From JAQWRV01 sp045564915 (GTDB taxonomy: Bacteria; Pseudomonadota; Alphaproteobacteria; Rhodospirillales; Rhodospirillaceae): a stretch of 64,000 nt of DNA. Of this stretch, positions 25,940-35,538 are shown in pieces. How positions within the stretch are numbered: the stretch's first letter is position 1; each line of letters starts with the position of its first letter. The stretch is from contig JBJLGL010000005.1 in assembly GCA_045564915.1 (NCBI GenBank), positions 176,085 through 240,084 of the forward strand, written 5' to 3'. A program made the translations under genes and the position numbers. The notes beneath the pieces were generated by a model. The model saw only the letters and a list, made by a program, of their open reading frames with translations, searched no databases and had not been told where the DNA came from.

Positions 25940-26457
25940 TGGGAATGCCCTTGGCAAAGGCTGATGATTTCCTCAGAGCAAAAAGGAGCTCTACCCGCTT
26001 AGCTGCAGTGCAATCACTGTATCAAGTAGCGACGACAGGTTCAGACTACACAAGGGTTATGAAAGATTTTCTGGCGGGTCATCTAGGAGGTGTTGCGATT
26101 GAAGAGGACCCTGATACAGAATTGGAAACGCCAGTTATATTGGGCGAATTGGACCATGAGATGTATACATCATTGGTATCAGAGGCATGTGCGCGTAAAG
26201 ATGAATTCGACGGCATTATTGAAGCTAGTCTAAGCACAGATTGGCCGCAAGCCCGTCTAGAGCTAATCGTTAGATCGATTTTGAGGGTGGCAGTTGCCGA
26301 GCTATTTGGTACTCAAGAGATTCCTGTTCGTGTTACGATTTCAGAATATGTCGATATTACGCATGCATTTTATGTTGGTTCCGAGCCAAAGATGGTGAAT
26401 GCAGTACTCGATAGGATTGTACGAACTGTGCGCGGACCAGAAAACGCCATTTCCTGA
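25936..26457 (+). CDS. nusB: Transcription antitermination factor NusB
   Basis: Binds boxA RNA with NusE (S10) during rRNA antitermination. The 173-residue all-helical protein has an N-terminal SSTRLAAVQSLYQVATTG helix and the C-terminal LELIVRSILRVAVAEL, IPVRVTISEYVDITHAFY and KMVNAVLDRI segments of the family. It overlaps ribH by four bases, the widespread ribH-nusB pairing, and thiL follows after 20 bp. Confidence 0.95.
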   Translation: MMGMPLAKADDFLRAKRSSTRLAAVQSLYQVATTGSDYTRVMKDFLAGHLGGVAIEEDPDTELETPVILGELDHEMYTSLVSEACARKDEFDGIIEASLSTDWPQARLELIVRSILRVAVAELFGTQEIPVRVTISEYVDITHAFYVGSEPKMVNAVLDRIVRTVRGPENAIS

Positions 26458-26477
26458 GCAAAAACCCGGAGGCCTGT

Positions 26478-27461
26478 ATGTCGGGTATCTCGGAATTCGA
26501 ATTAATTGACCAACTCCTAAAGCCCTTGACTAATGGTATATCAGGGGCATTTGCCTTATCGGATGATGCTGCCACTCTTGGCAGTCTGGGAGCAGGGCAG
26601 GTGCACGTGGTGACTAAAGATGCTCTAGCTGTCGGTGTGCACATGTTAGCTGATGACCCACCAGGAGACATAGCTAGGAAAGCTTTGCGCGTGAATTTGT
26701 CAGATCTAGCTGCGATGGGTGCAATACCAAGCGGGTTCTTTATGGCCCTATGTTTGGGTCAAGACACTAATGAAAAATTTATCAGGGGCTTTGTGCGCGG
26801 TCTTGCAAAGGATTCAATACGCTTTGAAATTCCACTTTTAGGCGGTGATGTTGTACGGCATAGCGGGCCGTTTTTGGTTACAATAACAGCTGTTGGTACA
26901 GCAACTGAAGTAGAATTATTAAGGCGTTCTGGAGCGCAGATTGGTGATGGCCTTTGGGTATCAGGGAGTATTGGTGATAGCGCCTTGGGCCTTTTAGCTG
27001 CTACAGATAAATTACAGATAGTATCGGACCAGTATAGGTCGGACTTAATTCAGAGATACAGAGTACCCAAGCCAAGAATTGCACTGGGCCAGGCCCTTGC
27101 TGGGGTTGCTAATGCTTGTATTGATATTTCTGATGGCTTAATTGCAGATGTTGGGCATCTGTGCTCTGAGTCGGGTCTCATGTGCCACTTAAATGCTGAT
27201 AATATTCCACTTTCAAGTCAGGTTAGGTCTGTAATATCTTTTGAGCCATCTCTCTTAAGTACGATTATGAATGGTGGCGATGACTATGAACTGGCTTTTG
27301 CCGTCTCGGGCGGACATGAGGATACCCTTAAGAGAATCGCAAAGTCGCTAGATGTTCAGATTACGAAGATAGGATTATTTTGTGAAGGTAAGGGCGTTGA
27401 AGTTGTTGGAGAAAATTGCGCTAGCATAGCCATAGCGCGTAATGGGTATCAGCATCTATAA
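26478..27461 (+). CDS. thiL: Thiamine-monophosphate kinase
   Basis: Phosphorylates thiamine monophosphate to the cofactor thiamine diphosphate. The 327 residues show the PurM-like two-domain fold: ISEFELIDQLLKPL at the start, DDAATLG (metal site), KALRVNLSDLAAMGAIPSGF, GGDVVRH, CIDISDGLIADVGHL and NGGDDYELAFAV. A GGAGG site lies 5 bases before the ATG. nusB-thiL is a conserved neighbour pair in proteobacteria. Confidence 0.95.
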   Translation: MSGISEFELIDQLLKPLTNGISGAFALSDDAATLGSLGAGQVHVVTKDALAVGVHMLADDPPGDIARKALRVNLSDLAAMGAIPSGFFMALCLGQDTNEKFIRGFVRGLAKDSIRFEIPLLGGDVVRHSGPFLVTITAVGTATEVELLRRSGAQIGDGLWVSGSIGDSALGLLAATDKLQIVSDQYRSDLIQRYRVPKPRIALGQALAGVANACIDISDGLIADVGHLCSESGLMCHLNADNIPLSSQVRSVISFEPSLLSTIMNGGDDYELAFAVSGGHEDTLKRIAKSLDVQITKIGLFCEGKGVEVVGENCASIAIARNGYQHL

Positions 27462-27482
27462 TGATATCCTCGACAAGCTTAA

Positions 27483-27983
27483 ATGAGTGAGTTAATAGGC
27501 CAGCCAATGAGACGTTTATTTATTATAATGATCACGCTCCTTGTAGCTGGTGGGGCTATTACGGGCCTAATTGTGCTGGAGATTATCCCTAATCCCTTTG
27601 CCGGGACTGATGAAGAGATTGTTAATACTGAAGGCGCGGGGGCTGCTGGTAACTCAGGCTTCATACCGCCAGAGGAGGAGGCAGTCCTATTAATCCTAGA
27701 AGATTTGATTATCCCGGTAATTATTAATGGGAGAGTGATAAAACGGATCTACATCACGGCCCGTTTGGCAGTCGATCCGGCAAATGAGAGGACTGTTCAG
27801 AATGGCCTGTATAGGCTGGAAAATGAACTTAATGAGAAGCTTGTTGCATATTTCCAGCGCCATTTTACAGCAAATAGACGTCTTGATCCCCCTGGGATCA
27901 AACGAGTTATGGCAAGAGCTGCTAAGGATGTATATGGAGAATTGATTATCGATCTTTTCCTGCGGAATGTTTTTGAACAGTAA
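27483..27983 (+). CDS. Membrane-anchored protein, weakly FliL-like
   Basis: A 166-residue protein with one N-terminal membrane segment (about 10-33, RLFIIMITLLVAGGAITGLIV region), a Gly/Glu-rich linker, and a periplasmic domain with alternating strands (LILEDLIIPVIINGRVIKRIYITARLAVD) and a long helix. The layout resembles FliL-type proteins, but no flagellar genes are nearby, so the family call is tentative. It sits 21 bp after thiL and before hppA, probably in the same transcript. Function unknown. Confidence 0.75.
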   Translation: MSELIGQPMRRLFIIMITLLVAGGAITGLIVLEIIPNPFAGTDEEIVNTEGAGAAGNSGFIPPEEEAVLLILEDLIIPVIINGRVIKRIYITARLAVDPANERTVQNGLYRLENELNEKLVAYFQRHFTANRRLDPPGIKRVMARAAKDVYGELIIDLFLRNVFEQ

Positions 27984-28168
27984 AGAAGATAGAAATAATA
28001 AGTGTTGAGATGACTTCTCAGTTGCACCGGACTGTGTGTTCTGGCAACCTCCCGGCGCTGTACCGATCAGGGGGCAATAAATACTCCTATATTCTCGATC
28101 CATGTTGAATTTTCCGGTTCTTGTAATCGTATTGGCATAGCAGAATCATTTAATTGAATGGAATACGA

Positions 28169-30250
28169 ATGAGTAATCTCGAATTGATTGTCCTTGGAAG
28201 TGGCGTTATCGCCATTCTCTATGGAATTCTTACTACTAGGAGCCTTATGGCTGTTAGCGGTGGAACTGAACGTATGGCCGAGATCGCAGCTGCAATCCAG
28301 GAAGGTGCAGCAGCGTATCTGAATCGGCAATACACAACTATAGGTATCGTTGGTCTGATAGTAACTGTGATTTTAGTTTTCACTCTCGGTATGCTTGCTG
28401 CGCTTGGCTTTGTGATAGGTGCAGTTTGCTCGGGTGTTGCAGGTTACGTAGGCATGAATGTGTCAGTTCGCGCTAACGTGCGTACGGCTGAAGCTGCTCG
28501 ATCTAGTGGTATGAGCGCTGCTCACCTAGTTGCTTTTAAGTCTGGTGGGGTTACTGGCATGCTGGTGGTGGGTCTCGGCCTGCTTGCGGTTGGCGGCTAT
28601 TACTTCGCATTGCTTGGAACAGGCACGGATGAGCGTGAACTCATTGAGGCTCTAATTTCTTTATCCTTTGGCGCCTCCCTTATCTCTATCTTCGCTCGGC
28701 TTGGTGGGGGTATTTTTACTAAAGGAGCAGATGTAGGGGGCGACCTTGTAGGTAAGGTTGAAGCCGGGATCCCCGAGGATGACCCACGTAATCCTGCTAC
28801 TATCGCCGATAATGTTGGTGATAACGTTGGGGACTGTGCCGGTATGGCAGCTGACTTATTTGAAACATACGCGGTAACTGTGGTAGCCACCATGTTGTTG
28901 GGAACAATATTCTTTGATGGGGCTTCTCAAGCCACAGTAATGTTATATCCACTAGTTATTGGCGGCGTCTGTATCATCGGCTCTATAATCGGGACATTCT
29001 TCACTGGTGTAAAAGACGGTGGAAAGGTGATGAGTGCGCTTTATCGCGGTTTCATCGTCTGCGCGGTAATCTCGGCGGGCCTTATAGTCCTAGTGACTAA
29101 TTTTATGTTTGAGTCTGAAGTCGTGATGATAGATGGCACCCAGATTACAGGATCACAAATGATAATTTGTGCTGTTATAGGTCTAGTCGTAACAGGTATT
29201 ATTATTTGGATCACTGAGTATTACACCGGTACAGACTATCGTCCTGTAAAGAGTGTGGCGGAAGCATCAACGACTGGTCATGGAACAAACGTGATTCAAG
29301 GCCTGGCAGTTTCTATGGAATCTACAGCACTTCCAGTACTGCTGATATCTAGCGCTATCATCGCAGCATTTCTTCAGGCAGGACTATTTGGTATAGCTAT
29401 AGCGGCGACTACCATGTTAGCTCTAGCTGGTATGGTGGTCGCTCTCGATGCTTACGGTCCAGTAACTGATAATGCTGGCGGGATAGCGGAAATGGCGGAA
29501 TTGCCAAATGACGTTCGGAAAATCACAGATACTTTAGACGCAGTTGGCAATACTACAAAAGCAGTGACCAAGGGTTACGCAATTGGCTCTGCTGGTTTGG
29601 CGTCCTTGGTACTTTTTGCAGCCTACACTTCTGATCTGGAGTTTTATTTTCCAGAGCTAGCAGGTATAGCTTTCTCTCTGAAAGACCCATATGTGGTTAT
29701 AGGGCTTTTCATTGGCGGGATGCTGCCATATCTATTCGCATCAATGGGTATGCAGGCTGTTGGCCGAGCTGGAGCCTCCGTTGTCGTTGAGGTTCGTCGG
29801 CAATTCAAAGAAAAGCCTGGTATAATGCAAGGTACAGAGCGGCCTGAATACGGTGTATTAGTGGATATGCTTACGAGAACTGCTATCAAAGAAATGGTTT
29901 TACCTTCCCTGTTGCCCGTCCTCGCACCAATTCTTCTTTACTTCGTTGTCACTTTAACGGCCGGCCAACAGCAGGGCTTCATCGCACTCGGAGCCATGCT
30001 GCTGGGTACGATCGTGACTGGTTTATTTGTTGCTATCTCAATGACTTCAGGAGGAGGCGCCTGGGATAACGCAAAAAAATATATCGAAGATGGTAACCAC
30101 GGGGGTAAAGGGTCAGAAGCGCACAAAGCAGCGGTAACAGGAGACACTGTTGGTGATCCTTATAAAGATACGGCTGGACCAGCAATAAACCCAATGATTA
30201 AGATTATTAATATTGTGGCAATATTGCTTTTGGCAATACTAGCCGGCTAA
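28169..30250 (+). CDS. hppA: Membrane-bound proton-translocating pyrophosphatase (K+-independent type)
   Basis: Couples pyrophosphate hydrolysis to ion pumping across the inner membrane. The 693 residues include about 16 hydrophobic segments and the cytosolic active-site loops: FTKGADVGGDLVGKVEAGIP, DNVGDNVGDCAGMAADLFE, TDNAGGIAEMAE and GDTVGDPYKDTAGPAINP. The segment GNTTKAVTKGYAIGSAGLAS carries Lys where K+-dependent enzymes have Ala, which marks the K+-independent proton pump class. ATG 28169 is preferred over an in-frame TTG 15 bases upstream. A terminator follows. Confidence 0.95.
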   Translation: MSNLELIVLGSGVIAILYGILTTRSLMAVSGGTERMAEIAAAIQEGAAAYLNRQYTTIGIVGLIVTVILVFTLGMLAALGFVIGAVCSGVAGYVGMNVSVRANVRTAEAARSSGMSAAHLVAFKSGGVTGMLVVGLGLLAVGGYYFALLGTGTDERELIEALISLSFGASLISIFARLGGGIFTKGADVGGDLVGKVEAGIPEDDPRNPATIADNVGDNVGDCAGMAADLFETYAVTVVATMLLGTIFFDGASQATVMLYPLVIGGVCIIGSIIGTFFTGVKDGGKVMSALYRGFIVCAVISAGLIVLVTNFMFESEVVMIDGTQITGSQMIICAVIGLVVTGIIIWITEYYTGTDYRPVKSVAEASTTGHGTNVIQGLAVSMESTALPVLLISSAIIAAFLQAGLFGIAIAATTMLALAGMVVALDAYGPVTDNAGGIAEMAELPNDVRKITDTLDAVGNTTKAVTKGYAIGSAGLASLVLFAAYTSDLEFYFPELAGIAFSLKDPYVVIGLFIGGMLPYLFASMGMQAVGRAGASVVVEVRRQFKEKPGIMQGTERPEYGVLVDMLTRTAIKEMVLPSLLPVLAPILLYFVVTLTAGQQQGFIALGAMLLGTIVTGLFVAISMTSGGGAWDNAKKYIEDGNHGGKGSEAHKAAVTGDTVGDPYKDTAGPAINPMIKIINIVAILLLAILAG

Positions 30251-30275
30251 TCGGAAAAAGAATGTGGATGTAAAA

Positions 30276-30309
30276 GCAGGTCCTCTGTAATGGGGGCCTG
30301 CTTTATTTT
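30276..30309 (+). terminator. Rho-independent terminator after hppA
   Basis: GCAGGTCCTC (30276-30285) and GGGGGCCTGC (30292-30301) form a 10-bp stem (with G-U pairs) closing a 6-nt loop, followed by TTTATTTT. It lies 25 bp after the hppA stop and should end the long riboflavin-to-hppA transcript. Confidence 0.85.
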
Positions 30310-30429
30310 GGCTCGCTTTGGGTCTCGAAGCTGAGTCTTTGTATAGGCAATAACGGATCTCTGCTAAACAGCTCTGCTGGTTTGATGAGAAAAATATGTC
30401 TGGTAGGAGTGCGCGATATTGTAATACGC

Positions 30430-30909
30430 CTAGGGACCCGCTTCGGGACGCCCACGATCAAACCGACCTAGATTGCCAATGAGTTGTTCAATAAGACTAA
30501 ACTCACGTCCCATTGTTGGCGTCTCGCGCTCAACCACATCAATTTCCTCGCCTTCTTCCAGACCCAGATTATTAATAGCCTCCAGAATTCCGCGCTCATC
30601 AAAGGTAAGGGCGTATACATCCCGCTTTAGTTCCTCGACAGAGTAAAAGGCATATTGGGTTGTAAGTGCACTGATATAATACCAAGTCTCACCACCAAAA
30701 CTTGCAATGTGTGACGGCGTACCTAGAATGAGTCGGACATCCTGCCGCGTCTGTTCACCTGGCGTCAACTGGGACAGGGCCTCTTCTGGGGGCAGGTTTC
30801 CGCGCGCATTAATGTCTTTTGCACAACCTGCCAAGAACATGCTGACAGCACAAAGTGACAGACCAATAAGGCCTTGGAACCGGCTTGATCGACTCAATTC
30901 ATTATTCAT
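30430..30909 (-). CDS. bamE: Outer membrane assembly lipoprotein BamE (SmpA/OmlA)
   Basis: A small subunit of the BAM complex, which inserts beta-barrel proteins into the outer membrane. The signal ends in the lipobox FLAGC with lipidated Cys29. The fold segment includes LSQLTPGEQTRQDVRLILGTPSHIASFGG and ETWYYIS, the typical BamE pattern. The C-terminal 35 residues are an acidic, low-complexity extension beyond the core. At 159 residues it is longer than the 113-residue E. coli protein, as is common in alphaproteobacteria. Divergent to the CBP3 gene with a 136-bp gap. Confidence 0.92.
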   Translation of the reverse strand: MNNELSRSSRFQGLIGLSLCAVSMFLAGCAKDINARGNLPPEEALSQLTPGEQTRQDVRLILGTPSHIASFGGETWYYISALTTQYAFYSVEELKRDVYALTFDERGILEAINNLGLEEGEEIDVVERETPTMGREFSLIEQLIGNLGRFDRGRPEAGP

Positions 30910-31045
30910 AGGACGGGTTTACCACATTTTCTGGCAGCATAGCAAAAAAAGCTAGAGGAGGATGGGCATTGACTCTATCGAAAGCTATCTCCATTTAGGG
31001 TAAATAACTCATCCTATCCTCTTCACCATATCCAGTTTTATAATT

Positions 31046-31582
31046 ATGGGTTTTTTACACCATCTACGTACCAAGAAACGGACTGCTGATTCTGCTAGTG
31101 CTTTGTATATTGCCTCAGTTCAGCAGTCTCGTTTGGAAAAGTTTTATACAGAATGGGGGGTCCCAGATAACGTTGACGGACGGTTTGACCTGATCGTACT
31201 ACATCTGATGTTACTCATCCGCAGGCTGCGTCCGCAGGCTGAAGAAACGAAAGATTTAAGCCAAGAGATTCTAAATATTTTCTTTGCCGATATGGACCGA
31301 AATTTTCGTGAAATGGGTGTTGGAGATATGAGTGTCGGGAAACATGTTAAGAAGGCTGCTAAGGCTTTTTATGGCCGAGCTGAGATAATTGAAGAGGGCT
31401 TAGATGGAAGCAAGGACGCATTAGAAACTAGTCTAATGGAGACGCTTTATCGTTCTGTCGATGTCACTAAGGGCGATGAAAAAAAAATGTCGATGTATGT
31501 TATTGAAACTAATAATTATTTATCACAGCAAAGTCTAAAGCACATCCTGTCAGGACAGATTTACTTCCTAGCAGATGTTTAA
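31046..31582 (+). CDS. Ubiquinol-cytochrome c chaperone (CBP3 family)
   Basis: Homologue of the mitochondrial Cbp3 factor that helps assemble cytochrome bc1. The 178-residue helical protein has the family core ALYIASVQQSRLEKFYTEWGVPDNVDGRFDLIVLHLMLLIRRL, followed by EILNIFFADMDRNFREMGVGDMSVGKHVKKAAKAFYGR. The gene is typical of alphaproteobacteria beside bamE and the DUF177-rpmF block. A DUF177 gene follows after 27 bp. Confidence 0.92.
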   Translation: MGFLHHLRTKKRTADSASALYIASVQQSRLEKFYTEWGVPDNVDGRFDLIVLHLMLLIRRLRPQAEETKDLSQEILNIFFADMDRNFREMGVGDMSVGKHVKKAAKAFYGRAEIIEEGLDGSKDALETSLMETLYRSVDVTKGDEKKMSMYVIETNNYLSQQSLKHILSGQIYFLADV

Positions 31583-31609
31583 CCTTTAGTCTGAATCTTT
31601 AGGTGTGTA

Positions 31610-32170
31610 ATGATTATGGAAACAGAATCTTACAGTCCAGGGGTCTTATCAAGGCTCATATCAGTTGCAGATCTGCCAGCCCATGGTCGGGAGGTTTTAA
31701 TCAAACCATCGGTGCTCGAGTTGACCGAGATTGCAAAATATTGCGAATTGGTTGCAATTTCTTACTTTGATGCCACCTTTTTAGCGAGCAGAAGTACCGA
31801 GGCTCGTATCATTGTCAAAGGAAATCTGCAGGCGCGTGTAGTCCAGAACTGTAGCATCACCCTTAATGCATTCGATGAGCTCGTACATGTAGAAATATCG
31901 CAGATATACGCACTTAGGAATGCTCTCGCTAAGGAGCAAGTGGAAATTGTGGTGAGTGAGCCAGATCCGCCAGAGCCTACAATTACGGGAGTGATAGACT
32001 TCGGTGCCCTCGCATTAGAGTACTTTATATTGAATCTTGATCCACACCCAAGATCACCAAATGCAAGTTTTGAAATGGAGACCTGCGAAGTCAGCACAGA
32101 GACCTTAGAAAGTGAGACAAGCAAGCCTTTTGCTGCCCTGGCAGCCCTCAAGAACTCACAATCAGGCTAA
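31610..32170 (+). CDS. YceD/DUF177 family protein
   Basis: A 186-residue protein of the DUF177 family, linked to 23S rRNA and ribosome accumulation in plants and some bacteria. Family marks are the ARIIVKGNLQARVVQNCSIT block, GVIDFGALALEYFILNLDPHPRSP, and the closing PFAALAALK. The usual CxRCL cysteine pair is reduced here to the single Cys of VVQNCSIT. ATG 31610 and ATG 31616 are equally possible starts. It precedes rpmF, the conserved yceD-rpmF order. Confidence 0.9.
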   Translation: MIMETESYSPGVLSRLISVADLPAHGREVLIKPSVLELTEIAKYCELVAISYFDATFLASRSTEARIIVKGNLQARVVQNCSITLNAFDELVHVEISQIYALRNALAKEQVEIVVSEPDPPEPTITGVIDFGALALEYFILNLDPHPRSPNASFEMETCEVSTETLESETSKPFAALAALKNSQSG

Positions 32171-32292
32171 AAAAGTAAATTTAATTCACGCCTTGCCCCG
32201 GCAGCCTGTTTTGGGTATGAACTCGCTCTTCATAAATCACCGGCACAGTAGTTCTGGCGTTTTCGCCGACTGGCTCAAGAAAGTGCTAAAAA

Positions 32293-32481
32293 ATGGCTGT
32301 ACCTAAGAAAAAAGTGTCTAAATCTAAGCGTGATATGCGTCGTGCTCATGATTCTCTGAGTGCCAGTGTTTATCAGGAATGCCCGAATTGTGGGGAATTG
32401 AAGCGTCCTCATCATGTTTGTCAATCCTGCGGGTTTTATAATTCCCGGGACGTAGTCGAACCTGCCGAAGCAATCCTATAA
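32293..32481 (+). CDS. rpmF: Ribosomal protein L32
   Basis: A 62-residue basic protein of the large ribosomal subunit. It begins AVPKKKVSKSKRDMRRAHD and contains a zinc-ribbon arrangement: CPNCGELKRPHHVC and CQSCGFYNSRDVV. This is the Cys-containing L32 form, which binds zinc. It follows DUF177 by 122 bp and precedes plsX by 114 bp, the standard rpmF-plsX-fabH order. Confidence 0.97.
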   Translation: MAVPKKKVSKSKRDMRRAHDSLSASVYQECPNCGELKRPHHVCQSCGFYNSRDVVEPAEAIL

Positions 32482-32595
32482 TCTACTGGTGCTAGCAATG
32501 GCCTTTTTCCTATATTGATCAGTTCTCGTTGGGGCTGAGCTGGGGTAAAACTGATTGCGGTTTTCGCTACAAAGTTAGCATATTAAAGGGGCGGT

Positions 32596-33651
32596 GTGAG
32601 CAAAGCAGTAAGGCTTTCGATTGACGTCATGGGCGGGGATTCAGCTCCCGGTATTGTCATGGATGGCATAGCGGAAGCGCTTACCCGCTATCCAGACGTG
32701 CGTTATATACTGTATGGGCGCGCGCCTGACATACAACCCTACCTAGACCAGAATATTAAACTTAAGAATGCCTGCGAGGTGCAGCACACAGATAGCGTGA
32801 TAACGGGAGACCAAAAGGTTTCGCAGGCTATTCGCAAAGGTCGTAACTCAAGTATGTGGAAAGCCGTAGAGGCTGTTAAAGATGGCTTTGCTGATGGGGT
32901 AGTGTCGGCAGGAAATACCGGTGCTTTGATGGCAATGTCTAAACTTAATCTGCGCATGCTTCCCGGTATTGATCGTCCAGCTATCTGTTCTTTATTTCCA
33001 AGCAAGATTGGCGAGACCGCAATGCTTGACCTCGGTGCTAATGCTCAATGCACAGTCCGTAACTTAGTGGAATTTGCTGTAATGGGTGCGTGTTTTACAA
33101 GAGCCATACTCGGTCTGGAGCATCCAAAAGTCGGACTTCTTAATATTGGTACCGAAGATCTTAAGGGGACTGACCTATTGCGAGATGCGGCTTCTATTTT
33201 GCGTGAAGCAGACTTATATCTCGATTTTCACGGATTTATTGAAGGAGACGATATTACTGCTGGAACCGTAGATGTAGTTGTGACTGATGGTTTTACTGGA
33301 AATGTGTCTCTCAAGACAGCGGAGGGTACTGCTAAACTCTATACTTCTTTCCTAAGAGAAGCATTTAGGAGTTCCTTTATCGCTAAGATTGGCTTCTTGA
33401 TGATTAAACCTGTACTAATGCAGGTAATGGCTCGTACAGATCCTCGCCATTATAATGGAGCCCTATTTGTTGGGCTCAATGGCGTAGCAGTTAAGAGCCA
33501 TGGCGGTACAGATGCCATTGGCTTCTCCAATGCAATAGGGGTTGCTGTTGATATGATAGCTAGAGACCTGAATAGTTCTATAGGTGAGCAGCTTTCTCAT
33601 CTTAATCTTGATAGTGCCGTTGAAACATTGCAGGCAGCCAGAATGGCATGA
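32596..33651 (+). CDS. plsX: Phosphate acyltransferase PlsX
   Basis: Makes acyl-phosphate from acyl-ACP for PlsY in phospholipid synthesis. The 351 residues begin SKAVRLSIDVMGGDSAPGIV, the family start, with the later blocks DGVVSAGNTGALMA, DLGANAQCTV, GLLNIGTEDLKGTDL, DVVVTDGFTGNVSLK and GALFVGLNGVAVKSHG. The GTG start after a GGGGCGG site is the only sensible one at the conserved N-terminus. Its stop overlaps the fabH ATG by four bases. Confidence 0.96.
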   Translation: MSKAVRLSIDVMGGDSAPGIVMDGIAEALTRYPDVRYILYGRAPDIQPYLDQNIKLKNACEVQHTDSVITGDQKVSQAIRKGRNSSMWKAVEAVKDGFADGVVSAGNTGALMAMSKLNLRMLPGIDRPAICSLFPSKIGETAMLDLGANAQCTVRNLVEFAVMGACFTRAILGLEHPKVGLLNIGTEDLKGTDLLRDAASILREADLYLDFHGFIEGDDITAGTVDVVVTDGFTGNVSLKTAEGTAKLYTSFLREAFRSSFIAKIGFLMIKPVLMQVMARTDPRHYNGALFVGLNGVAVKSHGGTDAIGFSNAIGVAVDMIARDLNSSIGEQLSHLNLDSAVETLQAARMA

Positions 33652-34622
33652 CTATTCGATCTGTTATTAAAGGGGTAGGCTCTTACCTGCCCAGTAATAT
33701 TGTAACTAATGAAGACCTAGCCAAGCGTCTCGATACCTCAGATGAGTGGATTCGAGAGCGCACGGGTATTGGCCGCCGCCATATAGCAGCCGAAGGCGAG
33801 AATACATCTGACCTTGCCATCCGTGCTGGTCGTAAAGCTCTGGAAAGTGCCGGTATTGATGGTGCTGACATTGATTTATTTGTAGTTGCTACTGCAACGC
33901 CAGACCATACCTTTCCTGCTACAGCTGCCAAGGTGCAAGCCGCTTTTGGCAAACCCGGAACGCCATCTTTTGACCTCCAGGCCGTGTGCTCAGGTTTTAT
34001 TTATGGCCTTTCTATTGTTGATAATGCTATTCGTTGCGGTCAGGCAAGCACTGTGCTTTTTATAGGCGCAGAGACTTTTTCTCGCATTTTGGATTGGGAA
34101 GATCGGACTACATGTGTCCTATTCGGAGATGGAGCAGGTGCGGTAGTTTTATGCGCTGAGCCTGGTAGAGGGATTGCTGCTGATCGAGGTATTCTTTCGA
34201 CTCATCTCCATTCAGATGGCCGTCAACACGATCTACTCTATGTAGATGGTGGGGTGTCATTGACCCAGACAACGGGATATCTTCGTATGGAAGGCCGCGA
34301 AGTATTTCGACATGCTGTCGTTAATTTAACAGAGACGGCTAAAGAAGCATTAGTTGCTAATGATATCACTATTGAAGATGTGGATTGGCTAATTCCACAT
34401 CAAGCTAATAAGCGAATTTTGGATGCTACGGCAAAGAAACTGCAGATCGCCCCAAATAAGGTTATTGTGACATTAGACGACCATGCTAACACGTCTGCAG
34501 CCTCCATTCCTTTAGCGTTAGCAGCTGGTATAGACGATGGCCGCATTCAGGCCGGTGATATAATATTGATGGAAGCTATGGGTGGCGGTTTTACCTGGGG
34601 CTCTGCCCTCTTGCGTATGTAA
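33648..34622 (+). CDS. fabH: 3-oxoacyl-[acyl-carrier-protein] synthase III
   Basis: Starts fatty acid synthesis by condensing acetyl-CoA with malonyl-ACP. The 324 residues carry the catalytic triad Cys114 (DLQAVCSGFIYGL), His in LIPHQANKRI and Asn in DDHANTSAASIPLAL. The closing GGGFTWGSALLRM is typical. Coupled to plsX by an ATGA overlap. ihfA follows after 116 bp with a possible promoter of its own (TTGACG at 34674). Confidence 0.97.
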   Translation: MTIRSVIKGVGSYLPSNIVTNEDLAKRLDTSDEWIRERTGIGRRHIAAEGENTSDLAIRAGRKALESAGIDGADIDLFVVATATPDHTFPATAAKVQAAFGKPGTPSFDLQAVCSGFIYGLSIVDNAIRCGQASTVLFIGAETFSRILDWEDRTTCVLFGDGAGAVVLCAEPGRGIAADRGILSTHLHSDGRQHDLLYVDGGVSLTQTTGYLRMEGREVFRHAVVNLTETAKEALVANDITIEDVDWLIPHQANKRILDATAKKLQIAPNKVIVTLDDHANTSAASIPLALAAGIDDGRIQAGDIILMEAMGGGFTWGSALLRM

Positions 34623-34738
34623 ACTGAAATACGTAACGGCCTCTAACACATTGCAATTACGTGTAAAACTATATTGACGGCGGAATGCTAACCAGGCTAA
34701 CTTTAGCGAATTCATTTTAGATAAAGGGAAAGTGCGCT

Positions 34739-35110
34739 ATGAGCCGCACCATGACCCGGGCCCAACTGAGTGAGTCAATCTATCAAGAGGTAGGCTTATC
34801 TCGTAATGAATCTGCAGAATTGCTGGAGATGATATTGGATGAAATCTCATCAGCTCTTGTGCGGGGAGAAACGGTTAAGATATCGTCGTTCGGTAGTTTT
34901 TCCGTGCGGCAAAAAGGTGAGCGGGTTGGGCGTAACCCAAAGACTGGCGAGGAAGTTCCTATTTTGCCACGGAAGGTTTTAGTGTTTAGACCATCCCAAT
35001 TGCTCAAGGCTCGTATAAGGGGGGAAGAGGTTCAGAAGATGTCTAGTAATCCGACTGATGTGCCAGACATAACTATGCCAACTCCTAATTTCAGACCAGT
35101 TGAATCGTGA
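34739..35110 (+). CDS. ihfA: Integration host factor subunit alpha
   Basis: A DNA-bending HU/IHF-family protein. The 123 residues include TMTRAQLSESIYQEVGLSRNES, VKISSFGSFSVRQKGERVGRNPKTGEEVPI (the DNA-binding arm with its intercalating Pro) and LVFRPSQLLKARI. The C-terminal 25 residues form an extra Ser/Pro-rich tail beyond the normal roughly 100-residue length. It overlaps the next gene (MerR) by four bases (GTGA), the typical alphaproteobacterial ihfA-merR arrangement. Confidence 0.94.
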   Translation: MSRTMTRAQLSESIYQEVGLSRNESAELLEMILDEISSALVRGETVKISSFGSFSVRQKGERVGRNPKTGEEVPILPRKVLVFRPSQLLKARIRGEEVQKMSSNPTDVPDITMPTPNFRPVES

Positions 35111-35538
35111 GCAGCCCCTTCAGTGGGACTTCAAAAGAGTCGCATAAATCTAAAACGGCATTTAGGACTATCAGTGAAGTAGCAGATGAGCTGGATGTAC
35201 CCCAGCACGTACTACGCTTCTGGGAATCGCGGTTCACTCAAGTTAAACCACTTAAGCGGGGTGGTGGTCGGCGATACTATCGCCCAGAGGACGTGTCTCT
35301 ACTCATGCGCATCCGTGACCTTTTGTATCATGATGGTTTAACCATAAAAGGTGTGCAAAAGCTTTTCCGTGATCATGGTGTGAAGACTGTTATCGAAGGC
35401 TCGTCAGGATCATTACCACTGACTGATGTAACAGAGCTTGTCCAAACTACTGTAAATATAACCTCGGTTAGAAGAGTCATTGCTGAGCTGACCGAGTTAC
35501 GGGATATACTTAAGACGGCTCTATCATCGAGGCTATAA
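35107..35538 (+). CDS. MerR family transcriptional regulator
   Basis: A 143-residue DNA-binding protein with an N-terminal winged helix-turn-helix (about 17-85): RTISEVADELDVPQHVLRFWESRF, KPLKRGGGRRYYRPEDVSLLMRI and LLYHDGLTIKGVQKLFRDHG. The remaining part is a helical dimerisation segment (TEL repeats near the end). It lacks the metal-binding cysteines of MerR or CueR. Its GTG start overlaps the ihfA stop. The target is unknown; the ihfA-merR-tRNA-Pro order is conserved in alphaproteobacteria. Confidence 0.92.
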   Translation: MSSPFSGTSKESHKSKTAFRTISEVADELDVPQHVLRFWESRFTQVKPLKRGGGRRYYRPEDVSLLMRIRDLLYHDGLTIKGVQKLFRDHGVKTVIEGSSGSLPLTDVTELVQTTVNITSVRRVIAELTELRDILKTALSSRL